35,832 bases of DNA from an uncultured Lachnospiraceae bacterium (GCA_946531495.1 CAMNAQ010000005.1:1-35832), one strand, 5' to 3'; positions 23,233 to 33,069 are shown, counted from the first letter of the stretch. Notes: generated by a model from the sequence alone, not told the origin. Made by a program: numbers and translations.

Positions 23233-26200
23233 TTATATTCCGTAATCCATATCCCGCCCAAGCTTAAATGAATACAGCCTCCTTTCGGAAACCTGCATTT
23301 TTTCCAAACTTTCCAGGGCTTCACGGTAATAATCCATCTGTGTCTCATACCTGACCCACAGTTCATCCATCGATGAAACCGCATCCGTTTTATAGTCGAT
23401 AAGTATTATCTTACCCGACTCGATAAAATATGCGTCAATTATTCCCTGGATCATCAGTATCTCATCATCAAGCGCTTTTGAACCGGTATCCCTGTGCTGC
23501 GGATCAAGCAGCCTGGATGCGGGAATACCGAATACAAAGGGCTGCTCTCTGCGAAGATTTCCGGATCTTTCAGCCATCCACATCCTGTATGAAAGCTCGC
23601 TTTGAAGAAAATCAAAGATCTTATATGGATTGACCGCGGCATGCACCTTTGCGGAGATATGACCTGCAAGCTCTTCCTCATCCAGGAATCCTCTTACAGA
23701 TCCGATCACCTTTCCACTGCTCGAAGTTATGAGCTTAAGATACTCATCATATCCGGACGGCACCTTATCAAAAACGCTCATAAGGATCCTGTCCCAGGAA
23801 AGCAGCTGCATTATCCTGTGATAGGCATTACCTCTCTCGGTACCTGATATGCTTATCCTTGTGCCCTTATCTGCAGGCTCCTCATTTTTGCCTTTGTCAT
23901 GTGCTGCAGCATCCGCTTCGTCCGCATCATTCGCTTTGCCTGCTTCATCCGCTTCGCCTGCTTCGTCATAGATCCTGTTTTTACTGATACCCGCAAACAC
24001 AGGAACAGGGATCTCGTCCTCACCATGCTCCATCAGGTCATATGCACCTTCATCCCTTTCAGCCATTGCAGCCATCTTAAGCTCAGAGACAGTTGTCTTG
24101 GTATAGAGGTTTTCAAGATATTTATACGGATACTCATACGAAAACTTCTTCTCCAGAGCTTCCACCGTATTTATATCGGCAAGAGACATATCACCGCCTG
24201 ATGCAAGGGAAAAATCTGTCACGCCTGCTGCCTGGCTTTCCTCTGCCGCCTTTCCGGATCTTTGCAGGTCACCTTGTGTGGCAATACTGATATCAATGAC
24301 ATCCCTTACTTCTTCGCATCCTATAACAGGAAGGATCAGATCAAGATATGTCACCGAGCTCTGGAAATTTCCGAAGGGAAGTCTCTCCATCGGATACTCA
24401 ATGCATTCGTTCAGGGTGGATTCCGCTTCATCCAGGCCGCCGATCATGATAAGCTTCTCCCGCGCTCTTGTCATCGCAACATAAAGAAGCCTCATTTCCT
24501 CCGAGACAAGATCTCTTTTTTTCTTATCGGATACAGCCGCATATCTGAGAGTCCTGACTCTCACACGCTTTTCATCATCAGCATATCTGCATGCCAGGCC
24601 CAGCATATCATCGGAAAGAAGCGGCTTGGATACGTCCATGAAATTGAATTCTTTCCCGAGTCCCGCAAAAATCACAACCGGGAATTCAAGTCCCTTTGAC
24701 TTATGTATTGTCATAAGCCTCACAACATCTGCACTCTCTGATGCCGAGCCCACCTCACCGGAATCGATCTCAAACTTCTGCATATTATCGATATATCTGA
24801 TGAAGTCATTAAGTCCAAGATAACTGGATCTTTCGTAATTAGATGCCATAACAAGGAGCATCCTGACGTTTCCGATCCTGGACTGACCGGCAGGAAGTGC
24901 GCTGCACATCTCGAAATAATGATAATCCGCGGTAATGGTATCAAGGAGCTTTCTTACGGTAAGATATGAACTCATGCTGCGGTATTCTTCAATCCTGTCA
25001 AGAAAGATTGTAAGCTTTTCCTTTAACTCAGGAGATATCTCATTCCCCTCATCCTCATGGGAAACACTTTTTCCGGCAGCCATCATGAGCGCTTCATAAA
25101 AAGGATATTTCTTTCTTCCTGCTCTTATGAGCGCTATCTCATCTTCGCTGAAGCCTCCAAAATAAGAATGCATGACTGCATAAAGCGGAATGTCATCAAG
25201 CGGATTGCTCAGCACCCTTAAAAACTGAAGGAGAATACTTACCTCCGCGGTTCCGAAATACCCGTTCTTCCCCTCTGCATAAAGAGGAATACCCATATCC
25301 GCAAACACCTTTCGGTATACTTCGGTAACGCTGCTTACGCTTCTGCAAAGGATCACAATGTCACCGTAAGAAATATCCCTGAGCCCGGGCTCCTTGCTTC
25401 CGTTATCAAGAACCTTCTGAGTCTTCATCAGATCCCGGATCCTTGATGCAATGATCCTTGCCTCAAGCTCGCTCTTATCAAGCAAGCTGTCCTTTGAAAA
25501 CTTCTTGTCATATACTATAAGCTCGGTTTTGCAGTCTTCGTTTTCCGGATAGACAGCCTTTGCCTTCAGCTGCGCACTTTCATCATATTCTATACCGCCG
25601 TTTTCAAGATGCATTATGCGTTCAAAAACGCGATTGACCGAATCTATAACCTCTTTGCGGCTTCTGAAATTACCCGTCAGATCGATCTCCATTTTGGGCG
25701 GGACCGGAGAATACTCATGCTGCTTTGCGATGAAAAGATCAGGCCTTGCCTGTCTGAAGCTATAAATGCTCTGCTTTACATCTCCTACGGTAAATCTGTC
25801 ATATCTTCCGATGTTTTCAGCTGACACGGCTGTCAGGATCACTTCCTGTACAAGATTGGAATCCTGATATTCATCCACCATCACCTGGGCGAATCTGTTG
25901 CGATACTCGGTTGCGGATTCTGTCGGTTCAATATCAACCACTCCGTTTTTGATCTTATGAGTTGTAAGGATATCAAGTGCATAATGTGACAGATCGGAAA
26001 AATCAACGGAGTGTCTCTTTTTCTTTTCCGCAGAATATGCACTCCTGAATTCGATCGTCAGATCTATGATGGCATTTACGGTATCCCTGCAGCCGTTTAT
26101 ATACCGCACCTGATCCTCAATCGGAAACGAGAAATAGTTCTTATTTAATTTTTCGATCTGCTTCCAGGCTTCATCCCGGAATGCCTTTGCAGGCTCCGAC

Positions 26201-27114
26201 AATTCATCCTTTGCAAGGGCTTCTTCGTCGTTTTTGGGCTTCCTGAGTGCCTTCAGCTTTAATTTATTGGAGGTGATATCATTCATAAGGGCATACATAT
26301 CGGTGAGGGTACCAAGTCCCGCACATGCTGCCAGATCTTCGAATTTATCCCTGTCATCGGCAAATACGATCCCGTAATTTTCCATTATGGGACTGGATTC
26401 ACATATCCTGATAGCAGATTCGATATACCAGAGCGCATATTCGATAAAGCCGTACGAAGCATGCTTAACCTCAGCCTCTATATCCGTTCCGTTCAGATCC
26501 TCAGGCTTTGATACATCATGATCCCTCTTCCTTTCAAGAAGGAATTCATCCGGCCACGGATAGCTGTCAGAGGCTCTGTAAAGCCCCATGATGATATCCT
26601 CGAGAGCCGAATCGTCATTTCCCGGACAAAATGCTTCAACACACTTAACAAATTCAGGCTTTCTTTGTTCATATGCTCTTTCAAGGACATCCCTAAGCAC
26701 ATCCGCTCTGATAAGGGCGGCCTCTCCGTCATCGACAACCCTGAAATCCGGATCCAGTCCTATATCCTGGAAATGATTCCTGATAACGTCAAGGCAGAAT
26801 GAATCGGTGGTAGTGATAAGCGCACGGTGAACAAGGGTCTGTTGTCTTTGAAGATGCTCATTATCCGGATCTTCCTCCAGCATTTCCCCGATCCTTTTGA
26901 GAACCCTTTCCTTCATCTCTGCAGCTGCAGCCTGAGTAAAGGTAACGACAAGTATCCGGTCGATATCAACCGGGTTTTCCTTATCGCATACAAGCGAAAC
27001 TATCCTCTCTACCAAAACAGCAGTCTTTCCGCTTCCTGCGGCAGCGCTTACAAGAAGGCTGGTGTTTCTGGCATTTATTATCCTTGCCTGTTCGGCCGTA
27101 GGCTTAAATACCAT
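23233..27114 (-). CDS. addA: AddA helicase-nuclease subunit
   Basis: A UvrD/Rep-type superfamily 1 helicase fused to a RecB-like nuclease; with AddB it resects double-strand breaks and loads recombination in Firmicutes. Visible motifs: Walker A SAAAGSGKT (Lys30), motif II VDEYQDSN, motif V MTIHKSKGLEFP, motif VI LYVAMTRAREKL, and near the C-terminus the nuclease core GIIDAYF with LIDYKTD. The length of 1293 aa fits AddA. ATG 27114 is used because GGAGGTG lies six bases upstream; it overlaps the end of addB in another frame, so the two are translationally coupled. An Ala/Asp/Glu-rich repeated linker lies before the nuclease domain. Confidence 0.97.
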   Translation of the reverse strand: MVFKPTAEQARIINARNTSLLVSAAAGSGKTAVLVERIVSLVCDKENPVDIDRILVVTFTQAAAAEMKERVLKRIGEMLEEDPDNEHLQRQQTLVHRALITTTDSFCLDVIRNHFQDIGLDPDFRVVDDGEAALIRADVLRDVLERAYEQRKPEFVKCVEAFCPGNDDSALEDIIMGLYRASDSYPWPDEFLLERKRDHDVSKPEDLNGTDIEAEVKHASYGFIEYALWYIESAIRICESSPIMENYGIVFADDRDKFEDLAACAGLGTLTDMYALMNDITSNKLKLKALRKPKNDEEALAKDELSEPAKAFRDEAWKQIEKLNKNYFSFPIEDQVRYINGCRDTVNAIIDLTIEFRSAYSAEKKKRHSVDFSDLSHYALDILTTHKIKNGVVDIEPTESATEYRNRFAQVMVDEYQDSNLVQEVILTAVSAENIGRYDRFTVGDVKQSIYSFRQARPDLFIAKQHEYSPVPPKMEIDLTGNFRSRKEVIDSVNRVFERIMHLENGGIEYDESAQLKAKAVYPENEDCKTELIVYDKKFSKDSLLDKSELEARIIASRIRDLMKTQKVLDNGSKEPGLRDISYGDIVILCRSVSSVTEVYRKVFADMGIPLYAEGKNGYFGTAEVSILLQFLRVLSNPLDDIPLYAVMHSYFGGFSEDEIALIRAGRKKYPFYEALMMAAGKSVSHEDEGNEISPELKEKLTIFLDRIEEYRSMSSYLTVRKLLDTITADYHYFEMCSALPAGQSRIGNVRMLLVMASNYERSSYLGLNDFIRYIDNMQKFEIDSGEVGSASESADVVRLMTIHKSKGLEFPVVIFAGLGKEFNFMDVSKPLLSDDMLGLACRYADDEKRVRVRTLRYAAVSDKKKRDLVSEEMRLLYVAMTRAREKLIMIGGLDEAESTLNECIEYPMERLPFGNFQSSVTYLDLILPVIGCEEVRDVIDISIATQGDLQRSGKAAEESQAAGVTDFSLASGGDMSLADINTVEALEKKFSYEYPYKYLENLYTKTTVSELKMAAMAERDEGAYDLMEHGEDEIPVPVFAGISKNRIYDEAGEADEAGKANDADEADAAAHDKGKNEEPADKGTRISISGTERGNAYHRIMQLLSWDRILMSVFDKVPSGYDEYLKLITSSSGKVIGSVRGFLDEEELAGHISAKVHAAVNPYKIFDFLQSELSYRMWMAERSGNLRREQPFVFGIPASRLLDPQHRDTGSKALDDEILMIQGIIDAYFIESGKIILIDYKTDAVSSMDELWVRYETQMDYYREALESLEKMQVSERRLYSFKLGRDMDYGI
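23903..23967 (-). repeat. short tandem repeat inside addA
   Basis: Degenerate 9/18-bp units related to GCTTCGCCTGCTTCATCC are repeated, encoding an Ala-Asp-Glu-rich linker (DEAGEADEAGKANDADEADA) between helicase and nuclease parts. Copy number could vary between strains. Confidence 0.7.
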
Positions 27115-30100
27115 CTTTTTCACCTCCTTCTTCGCTCGCTTTCTCATCTCCGGACTTATCGTATTTTGCACAGAGCGCACCAATAGCAGCAGTCCTGCTC
27201 ATCTTCTCTTCATCCCTGAATTTATAACCAGGTATTTTTCTGTCAATACCGCATGCAGATTTATACGGGCAGTATTTGCACGTATCATTATACGGAGAGA
27301 TAGAGATCCTTCCGCCTAAGATTTCTTCAGCTTCCGTTTTGGCAACATTTACCGCCTCAGTAAGCATCATATCCATAACTTCCTTACTGAGAACTCTGCT
27401 GACGGATGTGAAGCCTCCGTCTTTTTTTGTTGCCACGTAGAAAAACTCCGATGTTATCTGGGGGGCAAGTCCCTTAAAGGCTTTGTCCAAAAGTGAAAGT
27501 GCTTCTTCGCTTCCAAGCATCTCACCCTTTGGTCTCATCATCTTACGAAGCTCGTTACCCACCTTATCCGAATCGCCCGCATCCTCGAGATCATACATCG
27601 GATCCTGTATCTGAAAATATAGCATGGATGCAGGTTCGGCTTTCATTTCTTCCTTCTCGCTGTACATATAAAGAGGGAGCTGTATCTGCCTTCCGTCCAT
27701 GAGCTTTGCAATATCGATGTCCCTTCCGCTTGATTTAAAATCCATGATCTGGATGTATTTCCCGTTTTCCGTTTTAGCAACATCGATGCGATCGACAATT
27801 CCGGTCATATGTAGCTTTCTGCCATCCTTAAGAGGAAGATCCATGGAATAAAGCTTTTCCGAATCCGCAAATTCAAACATTCCCGCCGAAAGCTGATCCC
27901 TCAAAAAGCAGGCGGAATTGACCACAAGCCTTGCAAATCGCTGTATATTATATTCATTTCTCTTATTATCATAATAAAGAGAAGTGTTATATTCGGCGGC
28001 CGCTTCCATGGCATTTTCAGGAATGACCTTTTCAGCGTATTCATCCGTAAAATTCTTCCATGTAAGACCGTCTTTTTTCAGTTGTTCCGAGAATCTTCTG
28101 ATGATGTCGTGGGTAAGAAGACCTCTGTCAAATGACTGGATCTCGTATGTATCGCCGCGTTCGATCCCGAGCCCGTAGGTGAGGAAAAATCTGTACGGAC
28201 ATCCCGCATAAGTTTCCAGAGAACTTACACTTCCTCTGAGCTCAGATCTGTATAACGATGTCACAGCCTCTTTGGAAAGAGGATTATCCAGATACTTCTT
28301 ATAAACAGCCTCCGTCAGCATCTGTCTGTTTCCGTCAGCATCTCCGATCGCCGAAAACAGAGAGAATGTATCTCTTGAGCTTTCAGAGTTCCCCTGGGAA
28401 TCCGCGTAATCCCTCATCATGACTGCCAGCTCGGAAAGTGCATCCTCCCTTGTACTGACACGTGATACGATGCCTTCCTCTTCAGGAAGGCTCACAAAAG
28501 CCGTATAGGGAAGAAGTTTTTTTATAACGGGGATCAGATACGATGGTCTTACGGATTTCCCATCCGGTTTAACCCGTACATATGAAAGATACAAGCGCTC
28601 CTTCGGCTTACAGATATTCATATACAGGTACTGTCTCTGTATATACATCTTCTGTCTCGGAGTAGGAGAAAGCTCTATTCCCTGTTCAAAAAGATATTCC
28701 CTGTCCAGATCCGAAATGATCCCTTTTCCGGACGTGTCTGCAGGAATATTACCGTCATTGACGCCTGCAAAAAATAGCACCTTAACATTTCCGATCCTGG
28801 ATCTTTCGATATCGCCTATGATGACCCTGTCCACATTTACTGGAAGTCCGGGTATTTTCATTTCAGCGATTCCCGCAGATACCAGCTCAGCGAAATTCTT
28901 CAGACTGACCTCTTCATCTCCGAGAAGAAGCCATATCTTATCAAAGAGTTCTACAAAGAGCTTCCATACGGATGCATATTCCCTGCATCTTGCCTGATCT
29001 CCCTTTTTTTCGAACTCTCTCTTAAGCTGCCTCATTTTGTCCGGAGCATCCATTCCGATCAGGACATCATATAATGCAGCTACATAATTGGCGGCAGTAT
29101 CGGTGCTTTTTGCTCTTTTATCATTCACCTCAAAGGATGAAAAAAGGCCGATCACCTTTCGCCTTATGTTATTGATCTTTTCAAGATATTCGGAGTCTGA
29201 GCGCCTTGAACGTATATTTTTAGTAAATTCCCTGTGCCATGCCCCGTATCCCCTGACGCCTGTCTGTCTGATGTAATTATCCAGAAGATCCGTTTCTTCG
29301 GTGCTTATACCTGTAAGACCTGACTTAAGAAACCTGGTCACTGAAGCCGGAGAATAATCCTCTGCCTGAATCTCAAGAAATGCCTGTACGGCTTCAGCGA
29401 GGGGATCAAGTGTCAGACCGGTCACATTATCTATGAAAAACGGAATCCCGAGAGTTTTAAATTCTCTTTCAAAATACGGAGCATATCCTTCGATATTCCC
29501 GCAAACTATCGCAAAATCCCTGTATTGATACGCTTCCTCAGCAAGGATCTCCCTAAGCTTTACACCGATATGACGGACCTCGGATACGGGATCGGACATC
29601 TCCATTATGTGAACTGAACCAGAATTTTTTCCGGATGAAAACGACCTCTTTTTACGGAAAAGGTTCCTCTCAAGAACGGAAATATCATGATCGGGCAGAG
29701 CTCTCCCGCAGACCTCCGGCTCCTGTACATCCATTCCGTTTTCACCTGCTGACTTGATGAGAGATACAGCTGTTTTGTGAGACAGATAGAATAATTCGTC
29801 ATCGGAAGCAGGTATACGTACATCCTCTCCTTCAGAGCATGTAAGAGTTACGATCATTTCAGAGCATCTTGCCATAAGAGCGGAAATAACCTTCATCTGA
29901 ACGGGAGTAAAACCCGTGAAGCCGTCAAACACTATAACGGAATCCGGGAGAAGCGACGAAGACGGAATAGCCTCGCAAAGTATGTCGAGCTTTTCCTCCC
30001 TGGTGATGTACCTTCCTTCTATGAATCTCTCAAATGCTCCGTAGATCGTCCCTATATCACGGAGCTTGCTCTTAAGTGCTCCCCTTAAGGTGCAGCAGTC

Positions 30101-30532
30101 TGTCAGCATCTCCATCTTATCCGGGGTGATGCCGTATTGCATGAATTCCGAAACAATGCTCTTAACCTCCGAGATCATTCCGGCTGAATCCAGTCTGTTC
30201 CCGAGAACCGTCAATTCGGACTTTACGGATGACGCTACCTTCCTGATCAAAAGGCTCATTCCGGTATCATCAAGAACCGGTATGTCTTCCTGACTTGTTT
30301 CTTCGAGTATCCTGTGCGACAGTCTTGAAAAACCGAGGACATCTATATTCAGAATCCCACCCGTCGGACTTAAGGTAACAAGCGCCTTCTGGGTATTCAT
30401 TGCAGCCTGATCAGGAACTATGAAAAAGAAATTGCGGTTTCTTTCTTCGGCAGCTCTTTTGATCATCTCCTCATATACACTTGTGCTTTTTCCGGACCCT
30501 GAAGGGCCTGTAACAAGTCTAAGTTTACTCAC
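27104..30532 (-). CDS. addB: AddB helicase-like nuclease subunit
   Basis: The partner of AddA: an inactivated-helicase-like protein with a Walker A (GPSGSGKST, residues 9-17) and a C-terminal RecB-type nuclease with MDFKSSG. Four cysteines for the AddB [4Fe-4S] staple are seen: one in YAGCPYRFF before the nuclease and three in CKYCPYKSAC after it. The protein has 1142 aa. The start is GTG 30532, giving MSKLRLVTGPSG as in other AddB proteins, with GGAGA seven bases upstream; a longer frame to 30589 would reach into the promoter. It heads the operon addB-addA-NAGPA-membrane protein. Confidence 0.95.
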   Translation of the reverse strand: MSKLRLVTGPSGSGKSTSVYEEMIKRAAEERNRNFFFIVPDQAAMNTQKALVTLSPTGGILNIDVLGFSRLSHRILEETSQEDIPVLDDTGMSLLIRKVASSVKSELTVLGNRLDSAGMISEVKSIVSEFMQYGITPDKMEMLTDCCTLRGALKSKLRDIGTIYGAFERFIEGRYITREEKLDILCEAIPSSSLLPDSVIVFDGFTGFTPVQMKVISALMARCSEMIVTLTCSEGEDVRIPASDDELFYLSHKTAVSLIKSAGENGMDVQEPEVCGRALPDHDISVLERNLFRKKRSFSSGKNSGSVHIMEMSDPVSEVRHIGVKLREILAEEAYQYRDFAIVCGNIEGYAPYFEREFKTLGIPFFIDNVTGLTLDPLAEAVQAFLEIQAEDYSPASVTRFLKSGLTGISTEETDLLDNYIRQTGVRGYGAWHREFTKNIRSRRSDSEYLEKINNIRRKVIGLFSSFEVNDKRAKSTDTAANYVAALYDVLIGMDAPDKMRQLKREFEKKGDQARCREYASVWKLFVELFDKIWLLLGDEEVSLKNFAELVSAGIAEMKIPGLPVNVDRVIIGDIERSRIGNVKVLFFAGVNDGNIPADTSGKGIISDLDREYLFEQGIELSPTPRQKMYIQRQYLYMNICKPKERLYLSYVRVKPDGKSVRPSYLIPVIKKLLPYTAFVSLPEEEGIVSRVSTREDALSELAVMMRDYADSQGNSESSRDTFSLFSAIGDADGNRQMLTEAVYKKYLDNPLSKEAVTSLYRSELRGSVSSLETYAGCPYRFFLTYGLGIERGDTYEIQSFDRGLLTHDIIRRFSEQLKKDGLTWKNFTDEYAEKVIPENAMEAAAEYNTSLYYDNKRNEYNIQRFARLVVNSACFLRDQLSAGMFEFADSEKLYSMDLPLKDGRKLHMTGIVDRIDVAKTENGKYIQIMDFKSSGRDIDIAKLMDGRQIQLPLYMYSEKEEMKAEPASMLYFQIQDPMYDLEDAGDSDKVGNELRKMMRPKGEMLGSEEALSLLDKAFKGLAPQITSEFFYVATKKDGGFTSVSRVLSKEVMDMMLTEAVNVAKTEAEEILGGRISISPYNDTCKYCPYKSACGIDRKIPGYKFRDEEKMSRTAAIGALCAKYDKSGDEKASEEGGEKDGI

Positions 30533-30590
30533 ATTCGATTCTCCGGGCGATATGCATTTTATGGTCACTTCTGACACGACCACCAACATA

Positions 30591-30611
30591 TTATACTACA
30601 CATTAATGTGT
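30591..30611 (-). promoter_or_regulatory. addB promoter -10 box with adjacent 14-bp palindrome
   Basis: TATAAT (30596-30591 on the minus strand) is immediately preceded by the perfect palindrome ACACATTAATGTGT (30598-30611), which occupies the -10/-35 spacer. No good -35 is present. The palindrome is a plausible operator. It leaves a leader of about 50 bases to the GTG start. Confidence 0.45.
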
Positions 30612-30627
30612 GAAATTTGTCCCACTT

Positions 30628-30664
30628 AAAAATGCCGCGGAAGACAAAATGTTTTCCGCGGCAT
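30628..30664 (-). terminator. intrinsic terminator after gpmI
   Basis: Perfect 11-bp stem ATGCCGCGGAA (30632-30642) / TTCCGCGGCAT (30654-30664), 11-base loop, followed by TTTTT on the minus strand, 33 bases after the gpmI stop. It insulates addB from gpmI. Confidence 0.9.
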
Positions 30665-30696
30665 CATTCAGATCATATCAGGGCACTTCACTCTTT

Positions 30697-32271
30697 TCAG
30701 ATCATGGATGCTTCCCAGCACTCGGGAGCCTTAAGGTTAAGGATGGAAGCTACGGTAGCTGCAACATTTGCAAGTCCGTACTCGCCCTCTTTGATGGTAT
30801 AGGTGTTCTTTTTATCATAGATGATGAAGGGAACGGGGTTGAGGGAGTGAGCGGTACGAACCTGGATCTCACCCTTCTTGTTCTTCTCAAGCATTTCATC
30901 TGCATTACCGTGATCTGCGGTAACAAGAAGAGTTACATTGTACTCGTCGCAGACCTTGATAAGTCTTGAAAGGCCAAGGTCAACCGCCTCAACACCTGTA
31001 ACCGTAGCATCAAAATTGCCGGTATGTCCTACCATGTCTCCGTTGGGGTAGTTGCATCTGATGAAGTCATACTTCTCGGACTTGATAGCCTCGATGACAT
31101 CATCGGTGATCTCAGCGGATTTCATCCAGGGACGCTCATCAAATGAAACGTTGTCGGAAGGGATCTCCTTGAAGGTCTCAAGCTCCTCGCTGAACTTGGA
31201 GCTTCTGTTGCCGTTCCAGAAATAGGTGACATGTCCGTACTTCTGGGTCTCGGAAACAGCGTACTGGCTGAGTCCCGCATTAACAAGAAGCTCTGAAAGG
31301 GTGTTCTTGATCTCAGGGGGATTAACAAGGTAATGAGTGGGGATGTGAAGGTCTCCGTCATACTCAAGCATTCCTGCATAATAGCATCCGAGCTTGGGTC
31401 CTCTGTTGAAGTAACCAAAGTCCTCATAGTCGAATGCCATGGAGATCTCGAGAGCACGGTCACCGCGGAAGTTGAAGAGGATGACGCTGTCTTCCTTCGA
31501 AACAGGTCCTACTGCCTTTCCGTCCTTGGCGATAACAAATGCGGGAAGATCCTGGTCGATGACATCGAGCTCTTTTCTGTATGTCTCGATAGCCTCGGTA
31601 GCATTGTCGAACTGGCGTCCCTCTCCCTTTACGTGGGTGTTCCAGCCAAGCTCTACCATTCCCCAGTTAGCCTGATATCTGTCCATGGTAACCTTCATTC
31701 TTCCGCCGCCGGAAGCGATGATGGCATGGAAGCTGTCATCGGAAAGCTCTGCAAGGCAGTCCTCAAGCTGCTTTACGTACTGAAGAGCGCTTGTTGCGGG
31801 AACGTCACGTCCGTCAAGAAGGATGTGAACGCGTACTTCCTTAACGCCATCCTCCTTAGCTTTCTTGAGCATTACAAGGAGGTGGGAGATGTTGGAATGT
31901 ACGTTTCCGTCGGAAAGAAGTCCGAGGAAGTGAAGTACGGAATCGTTATTCTTAACATTGGCAACAGCCTCTTTCCATGAGTCAGACTCGAACATCTTGC
32001 CGCTCTCGATGGACTCGTTAACGAGCTTTGCACCCTGGGAATAGATCTGTCCGCATCCGAGTGCATTGTGTCCGACCTCGGAGTTACCCATATCATCGTC
32101 AGAGGGAAGACCTACTGCGGTTCCGTGTGCCTTAAGTCTTGTATTGGGGCAGGACTTAAGCATTTCATTGAGGACGGGAGTGTTAGCGGTTGTGACCGCA
32201 TCACCGAGTCCGGTCTTGCTGAAGCCGACTCCGTCCATCACTACCAAAACTACCTGTTTTCTGTTTGTCAT
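30697..32271 (-). CDS. gpmI: 2,3-bisphosphoglycerate-independent phosphoglycerate mutase
   Basis: Interconverts 3- and 2-phosphoglycerate in glycolysis, Mn2+-dependent, cytoplasmic. The protein has 524 aa, as expected. Visible are the metal-binding MDGVG (Asp13), the catalytic Ser64 in MGNSEVGH, a second-domain ILLDGRDVPATS segment, FNFRGDRA, and the C-terminal ADHGNADEM metal ligands. ATG 32271 is taken as start (AAAGG upstream; MTNRKQVVLVVMDG is typical), not the extension to 32295. The gene stands alone between the addB terminator and the flavin reductase-like gene. Confidence 0.96.
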   Translation of the reverse strand: MTNRKQVVLVVMDGVGFSKTGLGDAVTTANTPVLNEMLKSCPNTRLKAHGTAVGLPSDDDMGNSEVGHNALGCGQIYSQGAKLVNESIESGKMFESDSWKEAVANVKNNDSVLHFLGLLSDGNVHSNISHLLVMLKKAKEDGVKEVRVHILLDGRDVPATSALQYVKQLEDCLAELSDDSFHAIIASGGGRMKVTMDRYQANWGMVELGWNTHVKGEGRQFDNATEAIETYRKELDVIDQDLPAFVIAKDGKAVGPVSKEDSVILFNFRGDRALEISMAFDYEDFGYFNRGPKLGCYYAGMLEYDGDLHIPTHYLVNPPEIKNTLSELLVNAGLSQYAVSETQKYGHVTYFWNGNRSSKFSEELETFKEIPSDNVSFDERPWMKSAEITDDVIEAIKSEKYDFIRCNYPNGDMVGHTGNFDATVTGVEAVDLGLSRLIKVCDEYNVTLLVTADHGNADEMLEKNKKGEIQVRTAHSLNPVPFIIYDKKNTYTIKEGEYGLANVAATVASILNLKAPECWEASMI

Positions 32272-32358
32272 TTCTTTACCTTTCTTACAACTCATTCTTT
32301 CTGAATTTACAAAATCAACCTAATAAGTTATTTTCTTACATTTAATGGCATTTTGCAA

Positions 32359-32399
32359 GATGAAACAGGGAAACACCGGAACCGTCCCCCTGTTTCATC
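32359..32399. repeat. REP-like palindrome at the end of the flavin reductase-like gene
   Basis: 12-bp perfect arms GATGAAACAGGG (32359-32370) / CCCTGTTTCATC (32388-32399) around a loop containing GGAACCGTCC. Sequences of the type AAACAGGG-GGACGGTTCC are, to my knowledge, common dispersed palindromes in Firmicutes genomes. It covers the stop codon at 32395-32397. It has no long T-run but may still attenuate transcription. Confidence 0.6.
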
Positions 32400-32970
32400 G
32401 TTTTTGTTTTTTCCTCACAGAGTATCCGAATTTTCCGATCGTATCCGACAGTTTTCTGTATGCTCCGTGTTCATACGCAACAAGGTTACACCTGTCCATA
32501 TGAAAAACACCCTTCTCATCAAGGAATCTGTCTTCAACCGATACGCTTACCACTTCGGCCAGAAACATATCGTGAGTTCCAAGTTCCAAAATCTGTTTTA
32601 CTTTGCATTCGATGCAGACGGGAGCTTCGGCGATAGCAGGTGCACTTACCTTAAAACTCTTTGCGGGAGTAAGTTTAAGTTCCTTGAATTTATCGATCTT
32701 ATTACCGGTGGTGCATCCTGCCTTGTCCAGTGCGTAGGTCAGTTCCTCCGATGGCAGGTTTATGACGAATTCTCCCGTCTCTTTGATCATATGGTAAGAA
32801 TACCTTTCCTTTCTCACCGAGATATAGACCATGGCAGGATCCGAACATACGGTGCCGGTCCAGGCTATGGTGATAATGTTGTTTTTTCCGTTTTTATCCG
32901 TGCAGCTGACCATAACTGCAGGCAGGGGATAAAGGAAGTTGCCGGGTTTGTCGAATTCTATCTTGCTCAT
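32395..32970 (-). CDS. flavin reductase-like FMN-binding protein (flavoredoxin family)
   Basis: A 191-aa protein of the flavin reductase/flavoredoxin split-barrel family, which binds FMN and reduces it or passes electrons. Visible: NFLYPLPAVMVSC near the start, then NIITIAWTGTVCSDPAMVYISVR (flavin-binding loop), YSYHMIKETGEFVINLP, and a HDMFLAEVVSV strand. AAAGGTG lies seven bases before ATG. The gene is monocistronic; the last few codons and the stop lie within a dispersed palindrome, which may have replaced the original C-terminal end (now KKQKR). Confidence 0.88.
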   Translation of the reverse strand: MSKIEFDKPGNFLYPLPAVMVSCTDKNGKNNIITIAWTGTVCSDPAMVYISVRKERYSYHMIKETGEFVINLPSEELTYALDKAGCTTGNKIDKFKELKLTPAKSFKVSAPAIAEAPVCIECKVKQILELGTHDMFLAEVVSVSVEDRFLDEKGVFHMDRCNLVAYEHGAYRKLSDTIGKFGYSVRKKQKR

Positions 32971-33037
32971 TTAATTCACCTTTCCTATCGGGCAATATGA
33001 TATGATACATAGGTTAAAAATGATCTTTTTGACGCAT

Positions 33038-33049
33038 GTATTATAATAC
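33038..33049. promoter_or_regulatory. palindromic -10 element between divergent genes
   Basis: GTATTATAATAC reads TATAAT on both strands and lies between the flavin reductase-like gene (start 32970) and the phosphatase gene (start 33191). No strong -35 is found at 17 bp on either side, so activity in each direction is uncertain. Confidence 0.35.
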
Positions 33050-33069
33050 CATAAAAACGGGCCGGGTTC

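Noticed and set aside
27062-27183. A longer AddA starting at 27183
   Set aside because: The extension lies inside the addB coding region, and a strong ribosome binding site marks ATG 27114, which gives the typical AddA N-terminus.
31333-31980. A 215-codon plus-strand frame inside gpmI
   Set aside because: It is a shadow of gpmI, whose catalytic motifs fix the minus-strand frame.
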